A DNA stretch of 64,000 nt from Diadema setosum (GCF_964275005.1 NC_092692.1:9963643-10027642); one strand, 5' to 3'. Shown: positions 24,085-36,055, counted from the first letter of the stretch. A program made the numbers and translations. Notes: generated by a model from the letters alone, not told the origin.

Positions 24085-24666
24085 TGTCCCCGCCGGAAGT
24101 AGCATTTAGTAGCAAAATGTACAATATAGGTAAAAAGATCAAGGTCAAAGGTAAAAGAAGTCAAAGGTCAAAATTCTATGTAGAAGTTTTGAAGCCCTCA
24201 CCTAGTGCCATCACATAAAGCAAACGGAATTGAAATCGGGTTAGAAATGGCGAAGGAGTAGCATTTTGTAGCCAATGTACAATATAGGTAAAAAATCAAG
24301 GTCAAAGGTCAAAATTCTGTGAAGAAGTTTTGAAGCCCTCACCTAGTGCCATCATATAAAGCAAACGGAATCAAAATCGGGTTAGAAATGGCGAAGGAGT
24401 AGCATTTTGAAGCAAAATGTACAATATAGGTCAAAGGTCAAGGTCAAAGGTCACAACTGAAATTCTGTATAGAAGTTTCAAAGCTCCCATGTAGTGCTAT
24501 CATATAAAGCAAACAGAATCAAAATCGGGTTAGAAATGGCGAAGGAGTAGCATTTTGAACATTTTGATCACAGACGGAGGGACAGACGGACGGATAGACG
24601 GACAGACACACACACGTACGGAGCCCGTTTCATAGTCCCCTGCTCGAACTCGTTCGGCGGGGACAA
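24085..24666. mobile_element. element with tandem ~150 bp units and TGTCCCCGCCG ends
   Basis: TGTCCCCGCCG at the left is mirrored by CGGCGGGGACA at the right. Inside, units beginning TAGCATTT...GTACAATATAGG start near 24100, 24259, 24400 and 24548 (periods about 159, 141 and 148). GACGGACGGA-type repeats follow, then the foldback CGAACTCGTTCG just before the end. The design is Helentron-like (subterminal inverted repeat plus hairpin); no coding. Confidence 0.6.
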
Positions 24667-27029
24667 CAAACGTACTATCAGATTATGATTCTTACATGTG
24701 TCCATGACTGCTTGTGTCACACACTACAATTTTCGTTATATTGTGGAGCCACCTACAGCATTACTGCAGCAAACAGTTGACCCAGACATTTGCAACATGA
24801 ATGCACCTAACACTTATAGATCATACAAAGAATATTGCTTTGTTATATTTGTTGAATTTCATAAAAAGGAAAACCAATTTGGTTCAAAGTCTGGCATATG
24901 AGATATGATATCAATTGATATGGCTCTCGGATGACTTTTTTGTTGTTGTTGAGAAATTAATAATATGTATCAACAACTTGCTTTCATGCAATATTGCACA
25001 TTTTGTGCACAATATCACGTGATAATGTCAGTTAATAATAACCTTCTCTCAAACACACACATACTCTCTTTCTTTGAAAACCCTGGGAATTAGCCATTCC
25101 CTGCAGAATAGTGGGTACATGGCAGTTTATAATGCTGCATTTTTATTGGCACAGGGAATTTCCGGCTGAGCAGATGTTCTGTTTACACTGAAACATTAGA
25201 GCTCATAAATGCATATCTGTACCACTATGTATTCACCAGCACAGCTGTTGTGCAATATAATACCACGCACATAACATTGCAGCAAAGAGAAACTGTGTGG
25301 GTAACTTTTCAGCATTTCAACAATTACAACAACAATAACAACACAGATTAATTGGTTTTTGTAACATGTACAACCTTAGTTTTCTTCACAATTGTGGTTT
25401 GTAGTAGCTTCTTTAAAGCAATATTTTTGACTTCTTAAAGCAATACAAGTTGTATAAACTCTCTCTCTGTAAATTGAAGCTTTTTACAATGTCACTTACC
25501 ATGTCATGCAGTTGTAGGCTAGTTGCAGGTTGAGGCTAGTGTAAAATTATCCTGAGATACTGGAGTACCATGTGCACTTGTATTGCATAGCTACATTTAA
25601 TATGATCACAAGTGAGCAGCAATTCACTCCAGCTGCCCTACCAGTTTTGTGAGTGTCTGCATTCACTTTCACTTAACACTATAAGTATGAATATCATCAT
25701 TCTTAATCTTTGGTATTTTTTTATCTCTATCTCTCCATCTCTTTCCGATAGAAAATAGGTTTACCTTCACACAAATAAAATTCATGCAAATTAATATAAA
25801 AGTCAATCTACAGGATTATCAGACTTAAAATGATATAACAAAAAAATTAAGGTATGCATATTCCTCTCCCCTCAAAAAAAAAAAAAAAAATGCTTTTTAT
25901 CTTTTAAAATCACTTTGTGTAGGGACAAGGTCTAATGGACTGTTATTCAAAGTCAAATCAAAAACGAAAACAAAACTAGCCACATACCTCACAAATACGT
26001 ACTTGAATCATATTTTTTCGCAGTGTCATTCCCATGATCAATTTTGAACATCCTAAAAAGCAACATCAACAAAACTGACTTCTTCAAGGTCAAAATTACA
26101 TATGAAACATTACACATTGACAGTATTTTCTGTTCTATACCCTTACTGAAGACATATTCTTTGGTGAAAGTACCGGTATGCCATTTTCTGCTAAAACCAA
26201 TTGGACTTAAAGTGGTGATTTTCTGCTCTTACTAGAGACCCTTTCTCCAGAGAGAAATACAGTACTGTACATCGTGAATATTCCTCACTGCAGCTCCCAG
26301 ACATTAAAGTATTGGACACAGTCATACCTAGGGGGCGAAACCCCATATTGGGGGGAAATCAGACATGGGATGTTGTAAAAGGTTGTTGGGTGTTAAAATA
26401 TTCGGGAGATCATTCTGGAGAATTTTCCATGTAAAGCTCTTCAGTCCAAACAAAGTACAATTATCAAGTTTATGCTTACTAGCAGAGGAGCTTTCATCAA
26501 TCCAGTAATGAAAAATGCATTTTAACATTATTATCAGAATGCTGAATCTAATGTTTCTAAGTACTGCTTCTACAATGTAGACTTGTCTACATTTCTCTGT
26601 GAATCTATATGATGACTTACATTGTACATTTTCACTCCTAGTCCTAGGCAATGCCTACATTGTAGATCATTCAAGCAGACTTCGGATTCATCCATGATGG
26701 GCATGAATTAGACCCTAGACTTACTGTTCACTCATGGGCTGTCAACTACAAATGCTATCAAAGTATTCCACTCATTCATTACTCTTTGAGAGAAGGAGCA
26801 CTGTCTCACTTTAGATTTTGATATGTTTCTTCAGTATCTGAAATTTGTGTCCCTGTGTCTTTCCTCCAGATGAGAACTCAAAAAACTCGGGAGACTTTAT
26901 ATTGTCAATTCCATCTCAAATCTTAAAAATGTGTTATCATATCAGCTCTATGTTGTTTGTATACAAGTGAAGGCAATTTCAAATGCTTTAATCCTGCTTA
27001 ATAACTCAGAGGTCGGAGTAGATGCAGAA
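24667..27029. other. gene-free stretch
   Basis: No recognised exon. A+T-rich with a poly-A tract near 25876-25890 and scattered short palindromes. Confidence 0.4.
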
Positions 27030-27075
27030 GCGGATCTAGAGGGGGGGTTGGGGGGGTTGCAACCCCCCCCCCCCC

Positions 27076-27109
<34 letters not shown>

Positions 27110-27404
27110 GGGGACGATTTTTTTTTATCTTATCTTTTTTTTTTTTAACTAATAATTCTATTTTTTTTTTCTATTTATGGCAATGACCTCTATACCAAAA
27201 AGAGTGGTGTTTTAGATGCAAGAAAACACCATTTTCACACACAGATTTTCAAAAATTCTCCCTACTGTCGGAGGGGGGACACCCCCCTCCCATACCCTCC
27301 CCCCCCCCCCCCCCTCGCTCGCTCCGCTCACTCGGGCTCGGTCGCTACGCTCCCTCGCATACTGCCCCCAACCCCCTCCTTTATAAAAAGCTAGATCCGC
27401 CCCT
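27030..27404. mobile_element. repeat with GCGGATCTAG ends and homopolymer core
   Basis: Perfect 10-base inverted ends (27030-27039 and 27391-27400) enclose poly-G, poly-C, poly-A and poly-T blocks, with GGAGGGGGGACACCCCCCTCC-type palindromes in degenerate form. Non-coding. Confidence 0.5.
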
Positions 27405-27676
27405 GGGATGTATCAGTCTGGTAGCTCGACGCTATACTTTTTCTACCTTTACAACTTCTTTTTCCAATATGGATGCCAGTTAAATCTCGTATCATTTTGA
27501 ACTTTGGCAAGAACTTAGAGAAAATAAGGGTGGCAACTCGACAGTGGCAACATGACTGTCCGGTGGCAACCTGATGAGAGTACTGGCGAATGGTGAATAT
27601 GCATGGGAGCTGGATTGGGAACATGAAGGCATGCATGCACAGAGGGTCTAATGATGCAGGAGCATGAACAAGTGCA

Positions 27677-27832
27677 AGCTCAGTGCGGGAAATCCGCTCA
27701 TGAGGGACGCTCCGGCTCATAAGTATCCCTCCTCCTCATGAGCATGGCCAAGGTGCTCATGAGCACTCGGGGCGAGATGGTCATGAGGCTCCATGTTCAA
27801 AATCATCCATCTCACATCTGACATATAAATTG
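27677..27832. repeat. left arm of long inverted repeat
   Basis: Inverse of 33032-33190. Contains several TCATGAG/CTCATGAGC palindromic words. Confidence 0.7.
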
Positions 27833-27854
27833 TCACAACTTCGCATGGGATTTT

Positions 27855-29337
27855 TAGGTGATACGCTATCAGCGTATCACCTATTGTGATTGTCAAAATC
27901 TCTCTTTATTTTTTTTTATTCTTCTTTCTTTCTGGACAATTTTGTGTCGTCAATATCTCAACAATGACATTACGGAATGACATGAAATTTTCAGTCAACA
28001 TGTCTCATAACAATATCTAGCCACAATAAGGTTTTCATGACAGTAACATATCTATGACGTCATTTAGGCGCCATTTTGTGATTTTCGGACCTTGTCACAT
28101 GATCGATCATAACTTCATAACTAGACGTAATTTCTGCGTCATTTTCGGTGGACATAAAGTTCAGGTCACGCTCTATCTTACTTTTTAACGCTAGTTACCC
28201 AGGTCTTCATTACGCGCGCGTTTGCGCGCGTCAAAATTTTAAAAGGCTCAAAACGACTTCCCAATGGGAAATCTCGAAGTTTCAGACAATTTTAAGCGTT
28301 TCAAACATTTTCTCGCGTGCGCGTCCGTCCGCGCAATTTCGCGCGCAGAGGGCGTAACCAACATGAAAATGCAATTTTTTTGACTGATTTGGATTCCTGA
28401 TACTTTGAGTAACAATATCCACTGATTTCCGATCGATGTTGACCTATAACAAAGGAATGCACTGGCGTCAAAGTTGAAATTCCGCGCGCGCGTCTTTCTG
28501 CAAATATAGTGAAAAAGCATGTCTTTGTTTATTTCGCCATAGCTCTTTAAATCGTCCGTTGACCCGATATTTCTATTGCATATTACAAAAGCATATGAAT
28601 TGTAAATAACATTCCAAGTATCAATATTGCCAGGAAAACGCGATGACATGATCATATCGTCATTTTGAATAAAAAAAGTGGAATTGATTTTTTTGAGGTA
28701 CTGTTTCTGACATTCATTTGCTCGTATCTCTGTTGTTTAAGCTCAATATTATCCCAAATTCACATATGTTGTACTTTAAACATTTGCCTTTCAAGTCCAT
28801 GTCATGGTTTTGAAATTTGATGACGTTATCATACTTTAAATTGTGATTAAAAGTAAAGATGCAAAATCGGACAAGTTTACGTGTTATGTCTATGGGAGGT
28901 GATTTTTTTTAAAACCATCCATTGACTTGACAACGTTTAAGCACCTTTATCTCAGCTGATTTTGCTTCATTTCCTCTGAAATTTAAGTATGTTGTAGCTG
29001 AGACAATAAGCTGCAGTAATCATGCATTTTGTTCTTTGAAATCTTCTCATGAGGTTGACAATTTTGCAGTTTAAAACTGAAAATGAGAATGGAATGTGGA
29101 CGAATCGATTCCTGATTCATCTTTCACATACATAAGTTTACGTTCCTCATATTTTCTCGTCGAGACGTATGGCCGAGTGGTTAAAGGCGCCGTCTCAGAG
29201 ACGTGAGGTTGCACTCGTGCGGGTTCGAACCCCACAAGATCACGAAACAAAATACCTAGCTATTTTACTTTTTTTTTTCTTCAATGGTGTATTACACATT
29301 CGTCCATGTAGAAATTACGTTCGTATATAAACGCACC

Positions 29338-29381
<44 letters not shown>

Positions 29382-29945
29382 ATCCCTCTGTTTTGTGTTG
29401 GAGACCACATTGCTGCGACTGCTGCAGAATGTTGCATCCTGACTCTGTCAAATAGTATGTAATGACGACAACGGAGGTGTTGTACTTTGAGCAATTGTCT
29501 TTCAAGTCCATGTCATTGTTTTGTACTTTGATGACGTCATCATACTGAAAATTGTGATTAAAGGCAAGGTATCAAAATCAGCCGATTATAGGTTTTATGT
29601 CTGCGGGACGTATTTTTCCGAAATTGCCAGAAATGGCACAGCGACCTCAGTCGTTACAAGGCCGCATTTCCTTCTAGCAATGCAATACATGTTCACGCGG
29701 CCACGATTGTTGAGTGGGCATTGACTTTTTCCCCCTGTAATATCTATACATTTTTTTTTTCGGCCTTACCGTTTCCGTGGATGTCCCGTGGTCGAGTGGT
29801 TAGAGAAACCGTTTTGCATGCACGCTCAATATAACTTCAAGGTGCCTGTATCACATTCTTTTCTTTGTCGATCACAGATGACCGACATCTGATGACCCCA
29901 GGCGTATCACCTAACTCGTCAGTGTGACGAGTTTCATGTCTCGTT
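27855..29945 (+). mobile_element. Helentron-like non-autonomous element, ~2.1 kb
   Basis: It starts with the palindrome GGTGATACGCT-ATC-AGCGTATCACC (27857-27881). It ends with GCGTATCACCTA (29902-29913), followed by the hairpin ACTCGTC-AGTGT-GACGAGT (29914-29932) and a short tail TTCATGTCTCG. Subterminal inverted repeats plus a 3' hairpin are the pattern described for Helentron derivatives. It contains a tRNA-Leu-like sequence, a (CA)n tract (29340-29379) and CGCGCG-rich patches near 28215-28345. No Rep/helicase frame was found. Confidence 0.5.
29163..29243 (+). tRNA. degenerate tRNA-Leu(CAG)-like sequence, probably a pseudogene
   Basis: The A box TGGCCGAGTGG (29170-29180) and B box GGTTCGAACCC (29222-29232) are intact. 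The loop CTCAGAG would carry anticodon CAG, and a long variable region fits a type II (Leu/Ser) tRNA. The acceptor arm is poor: AGACGTA against AAGATCA gives only about three of seven pairs. It is therefore unlikely to be a working tRNA, though it may still recruit RNA polymerase III. A second A-box remnant (GTGGTCGAGTGGTTAGAG) is at 29788-29805. Confidence 0.45.
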
Positions 29946-30124
29946 TTATTTTTTTTATTACACACACATGTCCACTCTCCATCATGAAAAGAAGAAGAAA
30001 GTCTGTCTGTGCTTTATGACAAAAATTAAAGGCATAATTTATCATTTACAGATGAAACAAGGCAAGTGCCAAAATGTGTCTCGCCCATTCGCGTAGAAGA
30101 AATTAATGTTTTTCTAACTCTTAG

Positions 30125-31110
30125 AAGTTCATTAACCCCATCTATGACCTTTGACCTTGTGGTGACCTTCATCTCCCCAAGGGACATTTACAAGCCAAGT
30201 TTGGTCACAAACAGACGGAGTATATGGATCAAAAGTTATGAGCCATAATCTAAACGTGCCGTAAAAACTTAATACTGTAAAAGTGGTTTCTTTCGCCATG
30301 GTTTTATTTTCGCACTTTTTGCGCTTTGAGGTTGAACCGCAAATCTAACATCACGTGAAAATGTTTTGAAAAGTCATGCGAAATTAACCACGCAAGGAAA
30401 TGTTTTGAACCCGCCGCTTGTTACAGCGCTATTGCGCACATGCACACACAAAGATTCCGCGCATGGAGTGTATTGATGACTAACACACACACAGCGATAC
30501 TGCGCAATGTAGAACAAGCATGTTACATGTATAAAGTACTCGAGAGACGGGATTTCAGGTAAGCCTGCATTTAATTTGAATTTCTATTTAATAAATAAAA
30601 GAATAATTGGATTTTGGCGTTTTCATGAGCAAATAAAACAGTTTTTGCCGACTGTGAATTCACAGATTTTGCCGACAGCAAATTTAAACACACGCGCAAA
30701 AGTCGGCACCGATGGAAACCGTGAAAGTATCTGTACACGAAATAAACCACTTTTACAGTATTGGGCCCTAAAAGTTCGTTGACCCCTGTCTGTGACCTTT
30801 GACCTTGTGGTGAACTTCAAAGTTCTCCCAAAGGGACATCTACCATCCAAGTTTGGTCACAAACCAACATAGGGATCAAAAGTTATGAGCCATAATCGAA
30901 AAGCACCATGAAAACTTAACATTGGGCCATAAAGTTCATTGACCCCTGCCTGTGACCTTTGACCTTGAGATGACCTCCATGTTTGGTAAAATGTCTAACT
31001 TTATATAACCACTCTTCCCTCCAAGTTTGATTGAAATTGAAGTCCTCAGTAGAGAGTTATTCAAGTTTTTGTAGCGTTACGGATGGACGACGGACGGACG
31101 GACAAATGCC
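30125..31110. repeat. tandem ~150 bp 'GACCTTTGACCTT' repeat interrupted by a MITE
   Basis: Units share GTTCATTGACCCC, TGACCTTTGACCTTG, CCAAGTTTGGTCACAAAC and ATCAAAAGTTATGAGCCATAA. One unit lies before 30270 and two or more after 30762. The tail is GGACGACGGACGGACGGAC near 31085. The array is split by the MITE at 30271-30762. Confidence 0.6.
30271..30762. mobile_element. MITE, 'TACTGTA'-ended family (copy 3), nested
   Basis: The left end AATACTGTAAAAGTGGTTT and right end AAACCACTTTTACAGTATT are perfect inverses, continuing with TTTCG/CGAAAT. The element is inserted inside the 'GACCTTTGACCTT' array; the TA within the ends suggests TA-targeted (Tc1/mariner-type) insertion. The interior has GCGCAATN and GCGCAAAA words. 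Confidence 0.75.
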
Positions 31111-31124
31111 ACAGGCGTCTGTCC

Positions 31125-31162
31125 CAGAAAAAAACTAGAAAAGCACTCTGAGAGCGCAGACC
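31125..31162 (-). mobile_element. 3'-end hairpin of a Helentron-like element in reverse orientation
   Basis: On the minus strand it reads GCGGAGGTCT, then GCGCTCTCAGAGTGC (hairpin), then TTTTCTAGTTTTTT. This is the same hairpin-TTTCTAGTT layout seen at 48721-48744 and 61813-61836. The partner end was not found, so the element is truncated or unrecognised. Confidence 0.45.
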
Positions 31163-31739
31163 TCCGCAAAGTAGCTACTTTCCACCAATGATCTTGCCTT
31201 TCCCAAAGAGATTTTCTTCCTCTCCACCACTGGGGAAAAGCTCTTTGGGCTCTTCCATAGAGATCAGTGATTTCCACCCGTATACATGCTGAAAAAGCGC
31301 CAGATTTCCCAATATAGAAGCCTTTGTTACGTCATAAACCTTCAGCTGCACTTCGCCCAAGCAGAAACTAGAGTGTTGTAAGCTGGATTAAATGATGACC
31401 CTGACGATGCCAGTCTCCATGAGTTGAAATTGCAAGGATTTATTGAACAAATAAAACAGTTTCAGTCTGCTGATACATGTATGAACTCTGTATTATCCTC
31501 AGCTACATGCGTACATGTCGTAGTGCTTCATACAGAATAACAAATGGTGTAGCAGCGCTTGCAGAGAAAATGTCAATTTTTTCTGAAGTAAAAGTGAAGA
31601 ATCAATTCAATCTGCGTCTTTGTATTCCCGTGAAAATGAAAGTTGCGTTGTGCCCATGCCAACCACACGCAAGCTGTGCCATTGGCATGGTCACAACGCG
31701 CCCTAATACCGCATTGACGCAACAATAGTGCATTGTCCC

Positions 31740-32210
31740 ATTTACCACAAGAGCACGGAGGATCCTCCGGTGCATGCGCAAGCTCGCTCTGAAAATCTCA
31801 GCTTGCACGTTGTCTGTATGTGCTGGATGCGTGATGTGATGTGACGTCACGTCGCGGGATGATTCCAGAAAAAGCGCCCAAATAAAAAGGTTAGCCGACG
31901 GCAGAATTGACGCAGAAAGTGAACCCATCACGATGCAATATCCCCCGTTGAAAGCCACGAAAAAGATAGCCGGGCCGCTGATTGGCTGATCGCCCGGCCG
32001 TCCGCTTCCCTGCACAGCGCAGTGTGCGAGATTCACTACTCCATGGATCGGTGTGGTGTACACAATGCGTTGCACTCAACATACATACGTGCTTGACTTC
32101 GTGTTACACAGCGGTTATGGCGGCGACCTCGGCTGAAGAGCTCCCGTCAGTACACAACGCTACACAAACCATACAATATGGCGACCAATTTGCATTGTGG
32201 TGTTGAGCTT
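31740..32210 (+). promoter_or_regulatory. CpG-richer promoter-like island with possible first exon
   Basis: This stretch stands out from its A+T-rich surroundings. It has a perfect cAMP-response-type site TGACGTCA (31842-31849) and an inverted CCAAT box (ATTGG, 31981-31985). An ATG in a GCGGTTATGGCGGCG context at 32117 opens a 29-codon frame beginning MAATSAEELPSVHNATQ. A minus-strand frame of 157 codons (31602-32075) crosses it without recognisable motifs. No further exons of a gene starting here were recognised. It could be the promoter remnant of the long-inverted-repeat element or an alternative leader promoter. Confidence 0.3.
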
Positions 32211-33031
32211 CTTATGTGTGTCGCTCCCGTACATGTCGCTACCATACATATCGCATGCATTGATACACACACACCAACGAACACATCGAACAACTTCACA
32301 AATTCACACCTTAAAATCACATAAAAATATGACTTATCAAATCTCAAACACAACGATAGCTTCACTGAATACATGGTTACACCGAAGGAGGAAAATATTT
32401 TTGCCAAAATCGAAAATTTGATGTAAAAATGCCGAGTTTAGTATCAAACTGTTCGGCCGATCGCGCTGGAAATCATCGCACACATATGTTATAACGTTGT
32501 GGGAAAATATGTAAATGATGGGAGTAAAGAGCCAATGATGATGCAGCTTCGGTGTAGCTCCCGATTCATGAATGAAAAATGAAGTCATTGTCAATGCGTG
32601 CGAGGGCAGTAGCGAATTGCGCATGAGCGGTTTTCAGGGCAAAAACCTTAGTGCCCATCATACCTACAAAGTGATTAGTTTGCTAACAAACTGGAGTACC
32701 CACCTACTCTATCGGTGCGGAATAGTAATTTGGAATATATGCACAAGATCAGGTTAGTACTGATTTCATTTTTCTCGTTACAAATTTTTGTAAAAAGATG
32801 TCAGACTTCAGCTTCACGAGGCTGATTCATGCGCAGAGAGGTGAGAGCCGCAGAAAAAAGCACCGAAAATATTTAGTCGGATCAGGCCGCTAGGTGCGGC
32901 AGCCTTGCATTGAGCGAACCCGCTGGCGCCCGTGTTTCGATGGGTCGCTGTGCATCTGAAAAAACAGACAGAATTTTTTCTTCTTTTCATCATGGATAGT
33001 GGACATGTGTGTGTATTAAACAAAAAATCAC

Positions 33032-33190
33032 CCAATTTATATGTCAGATGTGAGATGAATAAAAAGTGAACAGGGAGCTTCATGACTCTCTCTCCCCGGG
33101 AGCGTCATGAGGCTCTCCAGAGGCCTCGTGAGGCGGAGGAGTGCTCGTACAGGGGAGCAGGCCTCATGAGCGGGTTTCCAGGACTGAACT
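33032..33190. repeat. right arm of long inverted repeat
   Basis: Inverse of 27677-27832. The inner end is exactly matched and the outer end conserved up to the base pairs flanking GGAAACCCGCTCATGAGG (read on the minus strand). Confidence 0.7.
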
Positions 33191-33224
33191 TTAGATTCTA
33201 CTGGTAGACCACCTAAATCAAATT

Positions 33225-33614
33225 TAAAGGGACTGTACAGTACTGGTTGAGGTGGGGATTCATGTTTTGAACATTCCTAAGCGACATAATGAAAAGCCTC
33301 TTGTGAAATATGAAAGAGCATGTAATTTTAAGAAGGATTCAACGTTTATTTGATGAAAATTGGTTTTCAAATGGCTGAGATATCCCAAAAAGTGCTAATA
33401 ATAAAAGGTGACATGCCCCAACTTTATTAGGATCTCTTTGTTTCACCTTGTTTTTGGATATCTCAGCCATTTCAAAACCAATTTTCATCGAATAAACTTT
33501 TGATACCCCTCAGAACTGCATGCTCTTTGACATCTCATAGAGTGGTTTCTGAATATCTCGCAAAATGTTAAAAGCTAAATCCTCACCTTGACCAGAACTG
33601 TACACACCCTTTAA
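33225..33614. mobile_element. foldback MITE 'TTTAAAGGGA' family, copy 2
   Basis: Ends TTAAAGGGACTGTACAG and CTGTACACACCCTTTAA. The interior palindrome TTTGATGAAAATTGG...CCAATTTTCATCGAATAAA is as in copy 1 at 17811-18206. Confidence 0.7.
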
Positions 33615-33960
33615 CTGATGTTACAGACAACATAATTTACCATCTAATCTTTCACTCTAGCGTTAAATGCTAGAGTTCTAACCACATTAGTGATTCTAGT
33701 CTCCACTCTATGCTAATGGTCGTTACAAGATCTATTGTTAGTCTAACATTAGTTGTCGATATTAGACTGAAAAAAAAAGAAAAAAATGAGGTAACAGGTT
33801 GAAAAAGAACAAACCTTTCTCCACTACGCACTAGCACTCTCCATCTTCCAGAGATTTTTGGTGCTTTTTACTAATTTTATTTTTAAGTTTCTGCGCAGAG
33901 GTGACTTTTTATCATTTGTTTTGTTGTTAATGTTACTATTGTTAGGGTAGCGTTCGTCAT

Positions 33961-33976
33961 TCAGCACTAGATGGCG
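33961..33976. promoter_or_regulatory. CTCF-like core word
   Basis: GCACTAGATGGCG resembles the CTCF core motif. It sits between the UBFD1 and WIPI2 genes. A single word match is weak evidence. Confidence 0.2.
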
Positions 33977-34144
33977 TTCTCGCGCATGTACATCATTTTC
34001 TACACACGCAGTGTGCTCAATTTCTGAGCCCATTCGCGACGATCGCTAGCTGTAGCAGTTATGACAGGGGTGCATTGATATCATTCTTTTCAAAAGTAAT
34101 ACAGCCGTGCTGCAAACAACATGTTCGAATCACAAACCTGAACT

Positions 34145-34871
34145 GGGCAATTCCGCAGTTAGGTGGACATGACATGGATAAAAGAAATGTGCCTCTTTAT
34201 CTTACCCTTTAATCTAGGTATCAACTAATGCCATGGATGTTCACCAATCATTAGGGTCTTTCAAATTCAGTAGATTTTATTTTTCGTATTCATTGATTTT
34301 GTGAGATCTAAAACCATCATTTAAAATGTACATGTGGGACTGGGGATGCTGAAATTCACTTAAATGCAAATTACAGTGGGTTCCTTTGAAATTTTTTCCT
34401 CAAAGTTTTGCTAAAGGGTAAAAGATGAATACATTTAAATACTCCAGAAGTCATGTGACATTTTGTCAATTACAAAAGGGTGAAATGACCTGCGGAATTA
34501 CTCCGGACAAATGTAACGTTACTAACCGTAACGTTACTAACCATGCTTTTGGGGGTCTAGCTAAAAAATTATTGGTCGAACTGCTAAAAAAATTTGCATG
34601 AACATTTGTCATGATGCAATAATTGAAATTAATGCAACACTTTGTTTGAAGTAACTTGAATTTTTCGTAACGTTACTAACCAGCCCTTTAAGTTGCTATA
34701 GCAATTCTAATATTTCTTGGATTGTGTTCATTCTTTTCTGTGTCATAAACCTGGGAAGGATGAACATGTTTTTGACATAATTTTGACTTGAAGTGAATAA
34801 ATGGTAATTTAGTGGTAAAAACAAATATCTAAATTTGTTCAAATGTAACGTTACTAACCGCGGAATTGCCC
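34145..34871. mobile_element. 4-bp-TSD element, copy 1
   Basis: A 727 bp element with inverted ends GGGCAATTCCGCAGTTAG and CTAACCGCGGAATTGCCC, flanked by the direct repeat AACT (34141-34144 and 34872-34875). The interior carries several copies of GTAACGTTACTAACC, whose core TAACGTTA is palindromic. No coding capacity. It is nearly identical to the inverted copy at 50448-51217. The superfamily is not assigned. Confidence 0.85.
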
Positions 34872-34899
34872 AACTACTTTTGCCATCCTGTACGTGGGT

Positions 34900-36030
34900 T
34901 TGCGTCTGCTACCTACCGCTAGTAGCCTGAAGAGGACGATCTGTTCGGCATGCTAAGTCGAAATTTTGCACTTATTGTGCAAAATATGGCAGTATCGAAA
35001 CTTCACTTCTCTCAAAATTGAAATGTTTTCTGATTTTTTGAAAGGAAAATTTATCGAGCGCAAGTGTTAGCACATGTGGCAAGAACGGTACACGAAATGG
35101 ACCTTGCAATGCCTGTTTCAGTGAAATTTGCTGCCCGATCGGAGCCCATGAAGAGCCTCGCGGTTGCTGCCGCGGGAGTCGCTATGGGTGTTGTGTGATT
35201 TACGACTGCTCGCGGACGCCGCGCGCTGTCTCAGCTCTCTACTTACGATGATTGGCGAATCGAAGCCGCTAGGGCGCTCGCTACTGCAATGGGAAAATCG
35301 CAAACGCGAAAAGTTATTAAAATGCAAGATTTTAACAAGAAAATGAAAAAATCGGCTGATTTCAATACTTTTCATGTCTAGAACTATATTACGTAAATTT
35401 ATCAATCTACGGATAATTGATCTCATTTCATGGCTTGGTGTATGGTAGCCCTACTACATATCGACCACCCTTATTGAAACCGACCGCGTATAATTCGCGC
35501 ACTGAACACTTAGTACGCACTTCTCTGCGCGCAAAGCACATAAAAATGGATTGGCTTTGAATGTAGATGAGGATGGTGTGGGAAAACGCGACAATTCACT
35601 GTTCATTAATGGTTTTAATCAAGGACAAAATCTCGAATGAATATTTTCACCGAATCGTAATGACAGCACAATGTAATGTCTATGGAAGTTTCTAAAAGGC
35701 TTCTAAAAAGCTTCGTACAACACGGTGTTCAATACAACTCGGTTTGCGGGCATTGTCAATGCAAAAACAGCGGTCGATCCTAATAACGCGATTTACCGCG
35801 GGGAGCTGAAACAAGGCCACGCAAGTTCGTCGGCGATATTTTTGCACTGAAACTTCGAATCGAAAAGGGAACAACGGCATTTGATAGAGCTGGATTTTCT
35901 TAATCACGTAGGTCAAGTTTTGAACGTGAATTTCAGTGTTAAATATTCTTATCAAGCAGATAAACATTAGGCGGTCGATTAGTAGTAGGTCCAACCATAC
36001 ATCTGCTTTTTATATGAAAATCGCTAACCA
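34900..36030. other. gene-free, locally CpG-containing stretch
   Basis: Several CGCG/GCGC-containing words occur around 35100-35300 and 35480-35780. Open frames of 60-102 codons on both strands have no recognisable motif. It may be an old regulatory or repeat-derived island. Confidence 0.3.
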
Positions 36031-36055
36031 GTGTAGGGCAGTCACGTATGGGGCC

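Larger units (their letters stand above)
27677..33190. mobile_element. 5.5 kb segment bounded by ~155-bp imperfect inverted repeats
   Basis: The left arm 27677-27832 and right arm 33032-33190 align in inverted orientation over their whole length. They share GGAAA(C/T)CCGCTCATGAGG at the outer end, repeated TCATGAG words in the middle and a perfect match of about 25 bases (CATCTCACATCTGACATATA plus AATTG) at the inner end. The interior includes the Helentron-like element 27855-29945, a tandem repeat interrupted by a MITE (30125-31110) and a promoter-like island (31740-32210). No transposase is visible and I saw no convincing target duplication. It could be a large decayed DNA transposon or two inverted copies of one repeat. 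Confidence 0.55.

Noticed and set aside
29341..29380. CRISPR-like or satellite array
   Set aside because: Plain (CA)n microsatellite. No spaced direct repeats of the CRISPR kind exist anywhere in the window.
31602..32075. 157-codon minus-strand gene
   Set aside because: The frame crosses a promoter-like CpG-richer island where stop codons are rarer. No domain is recognised and there is no exon structure.
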